From positions 1 to 47,217 of the forward strand of contig NW_022204902.1 in the NCBI RefSeq assembly GCF_008831285.2: a stretch of DNA of 47,217 nucleotides. The letters run 5' to 3'. Positions 1-13,917 of this stretch are shown piece after piece (positions within the stretch are counted from its first letter, which is position 1; each line of letters opens with the position of its first letter). The stretch comes from Nymphaea colorata. Its lineage: Eukaryota > Streptophyta > Magnoliopsida > Nymphaeales > Nymphaeaceae. A program made the translations under genes and the position numbers. The notes under the pieces are model-generated. The model was not told the origin of the DNA and did no database searches. It worked only from the letters and a program-made list of their open reading frames with translations.

Positions 1-1317
1 TTAAATCTCACTTGTATTGGTACGAACGCGTGATTTCAATCCTTTAGATCGTTCACTATAGATTTGTAACAACAAATTCAACTCATCGGACTAATTACAC
101 GCATTCAAAGTAATGCATAGATCCCATTTGTATCCATATGAACTTGTGATTTCAATCATTTAAATCATTCATTTAGATGTAATAACAAGTGAAATACATA
201 GATTAACTGTAAGGGACCAATTTAATGACCTGACTCTCATTCATTCCAAACGACTTCTTATTTCAAGCCACTAATTCATTCTATACGTATGTAACAAATG
301 GCTACGCCGCTCAATTAAATATTTGATCAAATATATGTAATAACAAGTGAAAATGAATCATTTAATCTCTCAATTAAATATATGTGATCAAATATATGTA
401 ATAACAAGTGAAACATATTAGTTACCTACAAGACACCAAATGAATCACTCAAATCTCATTCATTTTCATACAAAATATGATTTCAATATACTAAATCATT
501 TAATATAGACGTAACAACAAGTTAAGCACATTCAATTAGTATGTGTGATAAATGAATCACTTAAATCCACTCGTATTGAGACGAGTGATTTAGTGTGCGT
601 ATGGATACAATGAATGAGATGTAATAACATGTTCAACTTATTTGAACAAAGTACAAGGGATCAAACTAAACTAATCCATAGGTCTCCTTTACATCCATAA
701 ACTTGTGAGTTTTTATCGTTTAAATCGTTGATCATAGATGTCATAACGAGTGAACACATTAGGTTAATTAGAAGACACAAATGAATCACTCAAATCTCAT
801 TTATTTTCACACAAACTTGTGATTTGAATTGACTTAATCTAGCAATATGGATGTACAACAAGTTAAGCACGTTCAATTAATATGTGTGATCATTTGAATC
901 ACTTAAATCGCACTTGTATTGATACGAATTTGATTTCAATCATTTACATCGTGCACTGTAGTTGTAACAATAAATTCAACTTATCGGACTAACTACACGC
1001 GTTTGTATCCACATGAACATGTGTTTTCAATCATTAATCATTCACTCTATATGTATTCAACGAAATTCTGGTATCAAGCCACTAGGTTAACTATATGACA
1101 CCAAATGAATCATTGTTAAGGACATCCGTATTAAGAATCATTATAAATGTAACAACTAGTGAAACACATTAGGTAAACCATAAGACACCAAATGGAATCA
1201 CCTCGAATCTCATTCATTTTCATACAAACTTGTGATTTCGATCTTCTAAATCATTTAATATAGATGTAACAACAAGTTAAACACATTAAATTAAGCATGC
1301 ATGATCATATGAATCAT
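1..1317 (+). repeat. HOR copy 1, shortened
   Basis: It opens at the same phase as positions 1318, 5404, 7621, 10763 and 13918 (TTAAATCTCAC then TGTATTGGTACGAAC). It follows the standard HOR for about 1.07 kb. Near 1080-1095 the sequence GCCACTAGG joins directly to TTAACTATATGACACC, a step that lies about 2 kb apart in the full HOR. About 1.8 kb is therefore missing relative to the 3.15-kb copies. The window starts exactly at this phase, so the true left edge is unknown. Confidence 0.75.
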
Positions 1318-4300
1318 TTAAATCTCACATGTATTGGTACGAACACGTGATTTCAATCCTTTAGATCGTTCACTATAGATGTAACAACAAATTCAACCAT
1401 CGGACTAATTACACGCATTCAAAGTAATGCGTAGATCCCATTTTTATCCATATGAACTTGCGATTTCAATCATTTAAATCATTCATTATAGATGTAATAA
1501 CAAGTGAAATACACTAGATTAACTATAAGGGACCAACTTAATGACTTGACTCTCATTCATTTCCAAACAAACTTCTTATTTCAAGCCACTAAGTCATTCT
1601 ATACGTATGTAACAAATGGCTATGCACACTCAATTAAAAATATTGATCAATATATGTAATAACAAGTGAAAATGAATCATTAAATCTCTCAGTTAAATAT
1701 ATGTGATCAAATATATGTAACAACAAGTGAAACATATAGGTTACCTACAAGACACCAAATGAATCACTCAAATCTCATTCATTTCCATACAAACCTATGA
1801 TTCAATATACTAAATCATTTAATATAGACGTAACAACAAGTTAGCACATTCAATTAAGTACGCGTGATCAAATGAATCACTTAAATCTCACTCGTATTGA
1901 GACGAGTGATTTAGTGTGCGTATGGATACAAACGAATGAGATGTAACAACATGTTCAACTTATTGAACAAACTACAAGGGATCAAACTAAACTAATCCAT
2001 AGGTCTCATTTACATCCATATCAACTTGTGAGTTTTTATCGTTGATCATAGATGTCATAACGAGTGAAACACATTAGGTTAATTATAAGGCACCAAATGA
2101 ATCACTCAAATCTCATTTATTTTTACACAAACTGTGATTTGAATTCACTTAATCTAGCAATATGGATGTAACAACAAGTTAAGCACGTTCAATTAAGTAT
2201 GTGTGATCATTTGAATCACTTAAATCGCACTTGTATTGATACGAACTTGTGATTTCAATCATTTAGATCGTGCACTATAGTTATAACAATAAGTTCAACT
2301 CATCGGACTAACTACACGCGTTTGTATCCACATGAACATGTAATTTCAATCATTTAAATCATTCACTATATATGTATTCCAAACGAAATTCTGGTATCAA
2401 AGCCACTAGGTCATTCTATACGTAAGTAAGAGATGGTCACGCGCATTGAATTAAATACAAGTGATCAAATATATGTAATAACAAGTGAAAATGAATCACT
2501 TATTCTCTCAATTAAATATAAGTGATCAAATATATGTAATAACAAGTGAAACACATTAGGTTACTTACAAGACACCAATTGCATCACTCCAATATCATTC
2601 ATTTTCATACAAACCTATGATTTTGATCTACTAAATCATTTAATATAGACGTAACAACAAGTTAAGCACATTCAATTACGTATGTGTGATAAAATTAATC
2701 ACTTAAATCCCACTCGTATTGATACGAACTTGTGATTTCAATTCCTTACATTGATCACCATAGATGTAAGAACTAGTTCAACTTATTAAACTAACTACAA
2801 GGGATCGAACGAATGCATAGGTCTCCTTTATATCCATACAAACTTGTAAGTTTTAATCATTTAAATCATTGATCAAAGATGTAATAACAAGTGAATGAGA
2901 TGTAACAACATGTTCAACTTATTGAACAAACTACAAGGGATCAACCTAAACTAATCCATAGGTCTCCTTTACATCCATATAAACTTGTGAGTTTTTATCG
3001 TTTAAATCGTTGATCATAGATGTCATAACGAGTGAAACACATTAGGTTAATTATAAGACACCAAATGAATCACTCAAATCTCATTTATTTTCACACAAAC
3101 TTGTGATTTGAATTCACTTAATCTAGCAATATGGATGTAACAACAAGTTAAGCACACTTAGTTAAGTATGTGTGATCATTTGAATCACTTAAATCGCACT
3201 AGTATTGATACGAACTTGTGATTTCAATCATTTAGATCGGCACCATTGTTGTAACAATAAATTCAACTCACCGGAGTAACTACACACGTTTGTATCCACA
3301 TGAACATGTGATTTCAATCATTTAAATCATTCATTATATTTGTATTCCAAACGAACTTCTGGTATCAAAGCCACTAGGTCATTCTATACGTAAGTAAGAA
3401 ATGGTCACACACATTCAATTAAATACAAGTGATCAATTATATATAATAACAAGTGAAAATGAATCACTTAATCTCTCAATTAAATATAAGTGATCAAATA
3501 TATGTAATAACAAGTGAAACACTTTAGGTTACTTACAAGACACCAAATGAATCACTCCAATATCATTCATTTTCAAACAAACCTATGATTTTAATCTACT
3601 TATCATTTAATATAGACGTAACAACAAGTTAAGCACATTCAATTATACAAACTATGATTTAAATCCTACTCGTATTGATACGAACTTGAGATTTCAATTC
3701 CTTACATCGATCACCATAGATGTAAGAACTAGTTCAACTTATTGAACTAACTACAAGGGATCAAACAATGCATAGGTCTCCTTTATATCCATACAAACTT
3801 GTAAGTTTTAATCATTTAAATCATTGATCAAAGATGTAATAACAAGTGAAACACAATAGGTTAACTATAGACACCAATGAATCACTCGAATCTCATTCAT
3901 TTTCGCACAAACTTGTGATTTCAATCTACTAAATCATTTATTATAGACGTAACAACAAGTTCAACACATTCAATTAAGTATGCATGATTATATGAATCAC
4001 TTAAATCTCACTTGTATTCGTACGAACATGTGATTTCAATCCTTTAGAACGTTCCCTATAGATGTAACAACAAATTCAACTCATCGGACTAACTACACGT
4101 GTACAAATATAGTGACTTCAACCATTTGTTCCATATAAACTTGTGATTTCAACCATTTAAATCATTCATTATAGATGTAATAACAAGTGAAATACATTAG
4201 ATTAATATAAGGGACCAATATAGTGACTTGACTCTCATTCATTTCCAAAGGACTTTTTTTTCAAGCCACTAAGTCATTCTATACGTATGTAACAAATGGT

Positions 4301-5403
4301 TACGCACATTCAATTAAATATAAGTTATCAAATGTATGTAAGAACAAGTAAAAATGAATCACATAATCTCTCGATTAAACATAATGATCAAATGTATGTA
4401 ATAACAAGTGAAACACATTAAGTTACCTGTAAGACACCAAATGAATCACTCGAATCTCATTCATTTTCATATAAACCTATGATTTAATTTACTAAATCAT
4501 TTAATATAAACGTAACAACAAGTTAAGTACATTCAATTAAATATGCGTGATCAATTGAATCACTTAAATCCCACTCGTATTGATGTGAACTTGTGCATCG
4601 ATCACTATAGATGTAACAACATGTTCAACTTATCGTACAAACTAGAAAGGATCAAACTAATGCATAGGTCTCCTTTATATCCATATAAACTTGTGAGTTT
4701 TAATTATTTAAATCATTGATCATGGATGTAATAACATGTGAAACACGTTAGGTTAACTATAAGACACCAAATGAATCACTCGAATCACATTCATTTTCAT
4801 ACAAACTTGTGATTTCAGTTCACTTAATCAAGCAACATGGATGTAACAATAAGTTAAGCACATTCAATTAAGTATGTGTGATCATTTGAATCACTTAAAT
4901 CGCACTTGTATTGATACGAACTTGTAATTTCAATCCTTTAGATCGTGCACTATAGTCGTACCAATACGAGTCAGATTTAAGTGATTCATATGATCACGCA
5001 TACTTTATTGAATGTACTTGACTTATTGTTATATCCATGTTAAATGATTTAGTAGATTGAAATCACAGGCTTGCATGAAAATGAATGAGATTTGAGTGAT
5101 TCATTTGGTGCCCTATTGTTAACCTAATTCACTTGTTAAGCACATTCAATTAAATTACAAGTGAAACACATTAGGTTAACTATATGACACCAAATGAATC
5201 ACTTGTTAAGGACATCCGTATTAAGAATCATTATAAATGTAACAACTAGTGAAAACATTAGGTAAACCATAAGACACCAAATGAATCACTCGAATCTCAT
5301 TCATTTTCATACAAACTTGTGATTTCATCTACTAAATCATTTAATATAGATGTAACAACAAGTTAAACACATTCAATTAAGCATGCATGATCATATGAAT
5401 CAT
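1318..5403 (+). repeat. HOR copy 2, expanded (~4.09 kb)
   Basis: This copy is about 0.93 kb longer than the standard unit. The extra length comes from an internal tandem duplication. The block starting near 1941 (GATGTAACAACATGTTCAAC) starts again near 2897, just after a seam at about 2890 where GTAATAACAAGTGA runs straight into ATGAGATGTAAC. Many single-base losses are seen relative to the later copies. Confidence 0.8.
4961..5137 (-). repeat. Inverted B plus part-A monomer inside HOR copy 2
   Basis: Within this otherwise head-to-tail array the stretch reads as the reverse complement of a B monomer (AAGTGATTCATATGATCACG, reverse of the B box) followed by the reverse of the end of an A monomer (GAGTGATTCATTTGGTG). 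Forward monomers resume at about 5138. The same inversion recurs at the same place in later HOR copies, so it is part of the HOR and not a random event. Confidence 0.85.
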
Positions 5404-5979
5404 TTAAATCTCACTTGTATTGGTACGAACGCGTGATTTCAATCCTTTAGATCGTTCACTATAGATGTAACAACAAATTCAACTCATCGGACTAATTACA
5501 CGCATTCAAAGTAATGCATAGATCCCATTTGTATCCATATGAACTTGCGATTTCAATCATTTAAATCATTCATTATAGATGTAATAACAAGTGAAATACA
5601 CTAGATTAACTGTAAGGGACCAACTTAATGACCTGACTCTCATTCATTTCCAAACGAACTTCTTATTTCAAGCCACTAAGTCATTCTATACGTATGTAAC
5701 AAATGGCTACGCACACTCAATTAAATATATTGATCAAATATATGTAATAACAAGTGAAAATGAATCATTTAATCTCTCAATTAAATATATGTGATCAAAT
5801 ATATGTAATAACAAGTGAAACATATTAGGTTACCTACAAGACACCAAATGAATCACTCAAATCTCATTCATTTCCATACAAACCTATGATTTCAATATAC
5901 TAAATCATTTAATATAGACGTAACAACAAGTTAAGCACATTCAATTAAGTATGCGTGATCAAATGAATCACTTAAATCT

Positions 5980-5999
5980 CACTCGTATTGAGACGAGTG
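5980..5999. repeat. Perfect hairpin at a micro-inversion in the HOR
   Basis: CACTCGT (5980-5986), a six-base loop and ACGAGTG (5993-5999) form a perfect 7-bp stem. The following ~40 bp read as an inverted scrap of a C-monomer end (GTATGGATACAAATG). The same structure is at 8203-8222 and in the other HOR copies. The stem carries one mismatch near 11340-11359. Confidence 0.7.
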
Positions 6000-7183
6000 A
6001 TTTAGTGTGCGTATGGATACAAATGAATGAGATGTAACAACATGTTCAACTTATTGAACAAACTACAAGGGATCAAACTAAACTAATCCATAGGTCTCCT
6101 TTACATCCATATAAACTTGTGAGTTTTTATCGTTTAAATCGTTGATCATAGATGTCATAACGAGTGAAACACATTAGGTTAATTATAAGACACCAAATGA
6201 ATCACTCAAATCTCATTTATTTTCACACAAACTTGTGATTTGAATTCACTTAATCTAGCAATATGGATGTAACAACAAGTTAAGCACATTCAATTAAGTA
6301 TGTGTGATCATTTGAATCACTTAAATCGCACTTGTATTGATACGAACTTGTGATTTCAATCATTTAGATCGTGCACTATAGTTGTAACAATAAATTCAAC
6401 TCATCGGACTAACTACACGCGTTTGTATCCACATGAACATGTGATTTCAATCATTTAAATCATTCATTATATATGTATTCCAAACGAACTTCTGGTATCA
6501 AAGCCACTAGTCATTCTATACGTAAGTAAGAAATGGTCACGCACATTCAATTAAATACAAGTGATCAATTATATGTAATAACAAGTGAAAATGAATCACT
6601 TAATCTCTCAATTAAATATAAGTGATCAAATATATGTAATAACAAGTGAAACACATTAGGTTACTTACAAGACACCAAATGAATCACTCCAATATCATTC
6701 ATTTTCATACAAACCTATGATTTTAATCTACTAAATCATTTAATATAGACGTAACAACAAGTTAAGCACATTCAATTAGTATGTGTGATAAAATGAATCA
6801 CTTAAATCCCACTCGTATTGATACGAACTTGTGATTTCAATTCCTTACATCGATCACCATAGATTAAGAACTAGTTCAACTTATTGAACTAACTAAAGGA
6901 TCAAACTAATGCATAGGTCTCCTTTATATCCATACAAACTTGTAGTTTTAATCATTTAAATCATTGATCAAAGATGTAATAACAAGTGAAACACAATAGG
7001 TTAACTACAAGACACCAATGAATCACTCGAATCCATTCATTTCATACAAACTTGTGATTCAGTTCAACAACATGATGTAAAATAATTAAGCACATTCAAT
7101 AAGTATGTTGATCATTTATACTTAAATCGCACTTGTATTTACGACTTGTATTTCAATCCTTTAGATCGTCACTATAGTCGTAC

Positions 7184-7354
7184 CATACGAGTCAGATTTA
7201 AGTGATTCATATGATCACGCATACTTTATTGAATGTACTTGACTTATGTTATATCCATGTTAAATGATTTAGTGATTGAAATCACGCTTGCATGAAATGA
7301 ATGAGATTTGAGTGATTCATTTGGTGCCCTATTGTTAACCTAATTCACTTGTTA
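7184..7354 (-). repeat. Inverted monomer segment inside HOR copy 3
   Basis: Same inverted B plus part-A segment as at 4961-5137, with several single-base deletions. Confidence 0.85.
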
Positions 7355-7620
7355 AGCACATTCAATTAAATTACAGTGAAACACATTAGGTTAACTATAT
7401 GACACCAAATGAATCACTTGTTAAGGACATCCGTATTAAGAATCATTATAAATGTAACAACTAGTGAAACACATTAGGTAAACCATAAGACACCAAATGA
7501 ATCACTCGAATCTCATTCATTTTCATACAAACTTGTGATTTCGATCTACTAAATCATTTAATATAGATGTAACAACAAGTTAAACACATTCAATTAAGCA
7601 TGCATGATCATATGAATCAT

Positions 7621-10600
7621 TTAAATCTCACTTGTATTGGTACGAACGCGTGATTTCAATCCTTTAGATCGTTCACTATAGATGTAACAACAAATTCAAC
7701 TCATCGGACTAATTACACGCATTCAAAGTAATGCATAGATCCCATTTGTATCCATATGAACTTGCGATTTCAATCATTTAAATCATTCATTATAGATGTA
7801 ATAACAAGTGAAATACACTAGATTAACTGTAAGGGACCAACTTAATGACCTGACTCTCATTCATTTCCAAACGAACTTCTTATTTCAAGCCACTAAGTCA
7901 TTCTATACGTATGTAACAAATGGCTACGCACACTCAATTAAATATATTGATCAAATATATGTAATAACAAGTGAAAATGAATCATTTAATCTCTCAATTA
8001 AATATATGTGATCAAATATATGTAATAACAAGTGAAACATATTAGGTTACCTACAAGACACCAAATGAATCACTCAAATCTCATTCATTTCCATACAAAC
8101 CTATGATTTCAATATACTAAATCATTTAATATAGACGTAACAACAAGTTAAGCACATTCAATTAAGTATGCGTGATCAAATGAATCACTTAAATCTCACT
8201 CGTATCGAGACGAGTGATTTAGTGTGCGTATGGATACAAATGAATGAGATGTAACAACATGTTCAACTTATTGAACAAACTACAAGGATCAAACTAAACT
8301 AATCCATAGGTCTCCTTTACATCCATATAAACTTGTGGTTTTTATCGTTTAAATCGTTGATCATAGATGTCATAACGAGTGAAACACATTAGGTTAATTA
8401 TAAGACACCAAATGAATCACTCAAATCTCATTTATTTTCACACAAACTTGTGATTTGAATTCACTTAATTAGCAATATGGATGTAACAACAAGTTAAGCA
8501 CATTCAATTAAGTATGTGTGATCATTTGAATCACTTAAATCGCACTTGTATTGATACGAACTTGTGATTTCAATCATTTAGATCGTGCACTATAGTTGTA
8601 ACAATAAATTCAACTCATCGGACTAACTACACGCGTTGTATCCACATGAACATGTGATTTCAATCATTTAAATCATTCATTATATATGTATTCCAAACGA
8701 ACTTCTGGTATCAAAGCCACTAGGTCATTCTATACGTAAGTAAGAAATGGTCACGCACATTCAATTAAATACAAGTGATCAATTATATGTAATAACAAGT
8801 GAAAATAATCACTTAATCTCTCAATTAAATATAAGTGATCAAATATATGTAATAACAAGTGAAACACATTAGGTTACTTACAAGACACCAAATGAATACT
8901 CAATATCATTCATTTCATACAAACCTATGATTTTAATCTACTAAATCATTTAATATAGACGTAACAACAAGTTAAGCACATTCAATTACGTATGTGTGAT
9001 AAAATGAATCACTTAAATCCCACTCGTATTGATACGAACTTGTGATTTCAATTCCTTACATCGATCACCATAGATGTAAGAACTAGTTCAACTTATTGAA
9101 CTAACTACAAGGGATCAAACTAATGCATAGGTCTCCTTTATATCCATACAAACTTGTAAGTTTTAATCATTTAAATCATTGATCAAAGATGTAATAACAA
9201 GTGAAACACAATAGGTTAACTCAAGACACCAATGAATCACTCGAATCTCATTCATTTTCGCACAAACTTGTGATTTCAATCTACTAAATCATTTATTATA
9301 GACGTAACAACAAGTTAAACACATTCAATTAAGTATGCATGATTATATGAATCACTTAAATCTCACTTGTATTCGTACGAACATGTGATTTCAATCCTTT
9401 AGAACGTTCCCTATAGATGTAACAACAAATTCAACTCATCGGACTAACTACACGTGTACAAATATAGTGACTTCAATCATTTGTATCCATATAAACTTGT
9501 GATTCAACCATTTAAATCATTCATTATAGATGTAATAACAAGTGAAATACATTAGATTAACTATAAGGGACCAATATAGTGACTTGACTCTCATTCATTT
9601 CCAAACGCACTTCTTTTTCAAGCCACTAAGTCATTCTATATGTATGTAACAAATGGTTACGCACATTCAATTAAATATAAGTTATCAAATGTATGTAAGA
9701 ACAAGTAAAAATGAATCACATAATCTCTCGATTAAACATAAGTGATCAAATGTATGTAATAACAAGTGAAACACATTAAGTTAATGTAAAACACCAAATG
9801 AATCACTCGAATCCCATTCATTTTCATATAAACCTATGATTTGAATTTACTAAATCATTTAATATAAACGTAACAACAAGTTAAGTAAATTCAATTAAAT
9901 AAGCGTGATCAATTGAATCACTTAAATCCCACTCGTATTGATGTGAACTTGTGCATCGATCACTATAGATGTAACAACCTGTTCAACTTATTGTACAAAC
10001 TATAAAGGATCAAACTTATGCATAGGTCTCCTTTATATCCATATAAACTTGTGAGTTTTAATTATTTAAATCATTGATATGGATGTAATAACATGTGAAA
10101 CACGTTAGGTTAACTATAAGACACCAAATGAATCACTCGAATCACATTCATTTTCATACAAACTTGTGATTTCAGTTCACTTAATCAAGCAACATGGATG
10201 TAACAATAAGTTAAGCACATTCAATTAAGTATGTGTGATCATTTGAATCACTTAAAACGCACTTGTATTCATACGAACTTGTAATTTCAATCCTTTAGAT
10301 CGTGCACTATAGTCGTACCAATACGAGTCAGATTTAAGTGATTCATATGATCACGCATACTTTATTGAATGTACTTGACTTATTGTTATATCCATGTTAA
10401 ATGATTTAGTAGAATGAAATCACAGGCTTGCATGAAAATGAATGAGATTTGAGTGATTCATTTGGTGTCCTATTGTTAACCTAATTCACTTGTTAAGCGC
10501 ATTCAATTAAATTACAAGTGAAACACATTAGGTTAACTATATGACACCAAATGAATCACTTGTTAAGGACATCCGTATTAAGAATCATTATAAATGTAAC

Positions 10601-10762
10601 AACTAGTGAAACACATTAGGTAAACCATAAGACACCAAATGAATCACTCGAATCTCATTCATTTTCATACAAACTTGTGATTTCGATCTACTAAATCATT
10701 TAATATAGATGTAACAACAAGTTAAAAAAATTCAATTAAGCATGCATGATCATATGAATCAT
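7621..10762 (+). repeat. HOR copy 4, standard length (~3.14 kb)
   Basis: This is one of two complete HOR copies of normal size and can serve as the reference for layout. It contains A, B and C monomers, the small hairpin near 8203-8222, and the inverted segment at 10318-10494. About 27 monomers fit in this length. Confidence 0.85.
10318..10494 (-). repeat. Inverted monomer segment inside HOR copy 4
   Basis: Same inverted segment at the same HOR phase, intact in length. Confidence 0.85.
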
Positions 10763-13700
10763 TTAAATCTCACTTGTATTGGTACGAACGCGTGATTTCA
10801 ATCCTTTAGATCGTTCACTATAGATGTAACAACAAATTCAACTCATCGGACTAATTACACACATTCAAAGTAATGCATAGATCCCATTTGTATCCATATG
10901 AACTTGCGATTTCAATTATTTAAGTCATTCATTATAGATGTATTAACAAGTGAAATACCCTAGATTCACTGTAAGGGAACAACTTACTGACCTGACTCTC
11001 ATTCATTTCCTAACGAACTTCTTATTTCAAACCACTAAGTCAATCTATACGTATGTAACAAATGACTACGCACACTCAATTAAATATATTGATCAAATAT
11101 ATGTAATAACAAGTGAAAATGAGTCATTTAATCTCTCAATTAAATATATGTGATCAAATATATGTAATAACAAGTGAAACATATTAGGTTACCTACAAGA
11201 CACCAAATGAATCACTCAAATCTCATTCATTTCCATACAAACCTATGATTTCAATATACTAAATCACTTAATATAGACGCAACAACAAGTTAAGCACATT
11301 CAATTAAGTATGCGTGATCAAATGAATCACTTAAATCTCACTCGTATCGAGACGGGTGATTTAGTGGGCGTATGGATACAAATGAATGAGATGTAACAAC
11401 ATGTTCAACTTACTGAACAAACTACAAGGAATCAAACTAAACTAATCCACAGGTCTCCTTTACATCTATATAAACTTGTGTGTTTTTATCGTTTAAATCG
11501 TTGATCATAGATGTCATAACGAGTGAAACACATTAGGTTAATTATAAGACACCAAATGAATCACTCAAATCTCATTTATTTTCACACAAACTTGTTATTT
11601 GAATTCACTTAATGTAGCAATATGGATGTAACAACAAGTTAAGCACATTCAATTAAGTATGTGTGATCATTTGAATCACTTAAATCGCACTTGTATTGAT
11701 ACGAACTTGTGATTTCAATCATTTAGATCGTGCACTATAGTTGTAACAATAAATTCAACTCATCGAACTAACTACACACCTTTGTGTCCACATGAACATG
11801 TGATTTCAATCATTTTAATCATTCATTATATATGTATTCCAAACGAACTTCTGGTATCAAAGCCACTAGGTCATTCTATACGTAAGTAAGAAATGGTCAC
11901 GCACATTCAATTAAATACAAGTGATCAATTATATGTAATAACAAGTGAAAATCAATCACTTAATCTCTCAATTAAATATAAGTGATCAAATATATGTAAT
12001 AACTAGTGAAACACATTAGGTTACTTACAAGACACCAAATGAATAACTCTAATATCATTCATTATCATACAAACCTATGATTTTAATCTACTCAATCATT
12101 TAATATAGACGTAACAACAAGTTAAGCACATTCAATTACGTATGCGTGATAAAATGAATCACTTAAATCCCACTCGTGTTGATACGAACTTGTGATTTCA
12201 ATTCCTTACATCGATCACCATAGATGTAAGAACTAGTTCAACTTATTGAACTAACTACAAGGGATCAGACTAATGCATAGGTCTCTTTTATATCCATACA
12301 AACTTGTAAGTTTTAATCATTTAAATCATTGATCAAAGATGTAATAACAAGTGAAACACAATAGGTTAACTACAAGACACCGAATGAATCACTCGAATCT
12401 CATTCATTTTCGCACAAACTTGTGATTTCAATCTACTAAATCATTTGTTATAGACGTAACAACAAGTTAAACACATTCAATTAAGTATGCATGATTATAT
12501 AAATCACTTAAATCTCACTTGTATTCGTATGAACATGTGATTTCAATCCTTTAGAACGTTCCCTATAGATGTAACAACAAATTCAACTCATCGGACTAAC
12601 TACACGTGTACAAATATAGTGACTTCAACCATTTGTATCCATATAAACTTGTGATTTCAACCATTTAAATCATTCATTATAGATGTAATAACAAGTGAAA
12701 TACATTAGATTAACTATAAGGGACCAATATAGTGACTTGACTCTCATTCATTTCCAAACGCACTTCTTTTTCAAGCCACTAAGTCATTATATACGTATGT
12801 AACAAATGGTTACGCACATTCAATTAAATATAAGTTATCAAATGTACGTAAGAACAAGTAAAAATGAATCACATAATCTCTCGATTAAACATAAGTGATC
12901 AAATGTATGTAATAACAAGTGAAACACATTAAGTTAATTGTAAAACACCAAATGAATCACTCGAATCCCATTCATTTTCATATAAACCTATGATTTGAAT
13001 TTACTAAATCATTTAATATAAACGTAACAACAAGTTAAGTAAATTCAATTAAATAAGCGTGATCAATTGAATCACTTAAATCCCACTCGTATTGATGTGA
13101 ACTTGTGCATCGATCACTATAGATGTAACAACCTGTTCAACTTATTGTACAAACTATAAAGGATCAAACTTCTGCATAGGTCTCCTTTATATCCATATAA
13201 ACTTGTGACTTTTAATTATTTAAATCATTGATAGTGGATGTAATAACATGTGAAACACGTTAGGTTAACTATAAGACACCAAATGAATCACTCGAATCAC
13301 ATTCATTTTCATACAAACTTGTGATTTCAGTTCACTTAATCAAGCAACATGGATGTAACAATAAGTTAAGCACATTCAATTAAGTATGTGTGATCATTTG
13401 AATCACTTAAATCGCACTTGTATTCATACGAACTTGTAATTTCAATCCTTTAGATCGTGCACTATAATCGTACCACTACGAGTCAGATTTAAGTGAGTCG
13501 TATGATCACGCATACTTTATTGAATGTACTTAACTTATTGTTATATCCATGTTAAATGATTTAGTAGATTGAAATCACAGGCTTGCATGAAAATGAATGA
13601 GATTTGAGTGATTCATTTGGTGCCCTATTGTTAACCTAATTCACTTGTTATGCACATTCAATTAAATTACAAGTGAAACACATTAGGTTAACTATATGAC

Positions 13701-13917
13701 ACCAAATGAATCACTTGTTAAGGACATCCGTATTAAGAATCATTATAAATGTAACAACTAGTGAAACACATTTGGTAAACCATAAGACACCAAATGAATC
13801 ACTCGAATCTCATTCATTTTCATACAAACTTGTGATTTTGATCTACTAAATCATTTAATATAGATGTAACAACAAGTTAAACACATTCAATTAAGCATGC
13901 ATGATCATATGAATCAT
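10763..13917 (+). repeat. HOR copy 5, standard length (~3.16 kb)
   Basis: It is collinear with copy 4 from end to end, with scattered base substitutions and few indels. Its inverted segment is at 13475-13650. Similarity to copy 4 by eye is clearly higher than similarity between neighbouring 115-bp monomers, which is what defines a higher-order repeat. Confidence 0.85.
13475..13650 (-). repeat. Inverted monomer segment inside HOR copy 5
   Basis: Same inverted segment at the same HOR phase, with a few substitutions (for example GAGTCGTATGATC in place of GATTCATATGATC). Confidence 0.85.

Larger units (their letters stand above)
5404..7620 (+). repeat. HOR copy 3, contracted (~2.22 kb)
   Basis: It is collinear with the next copy up to about 7030, then skips about 0.93 kb, rejoining inside another A-type monomer. 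In copy 4 the two points sit at about 9255 and 10150. Both carry the shared text GAATCACTCGAATC followed by ATTCATTTTC, so the deletion fits unequal exchange between A monomers. The stretch just after the seam is unusually rich in 1-2 base deletions. Confidence 0.85.

Noticed and set aside
5591-5794. A 67-codon ORF repeated at 7808, 10950 and 14105 in the satellite
   Set aside because: It follows the HOR period exactly, has AT-driven composition and no domain; it is a by-product of tandem repetition.
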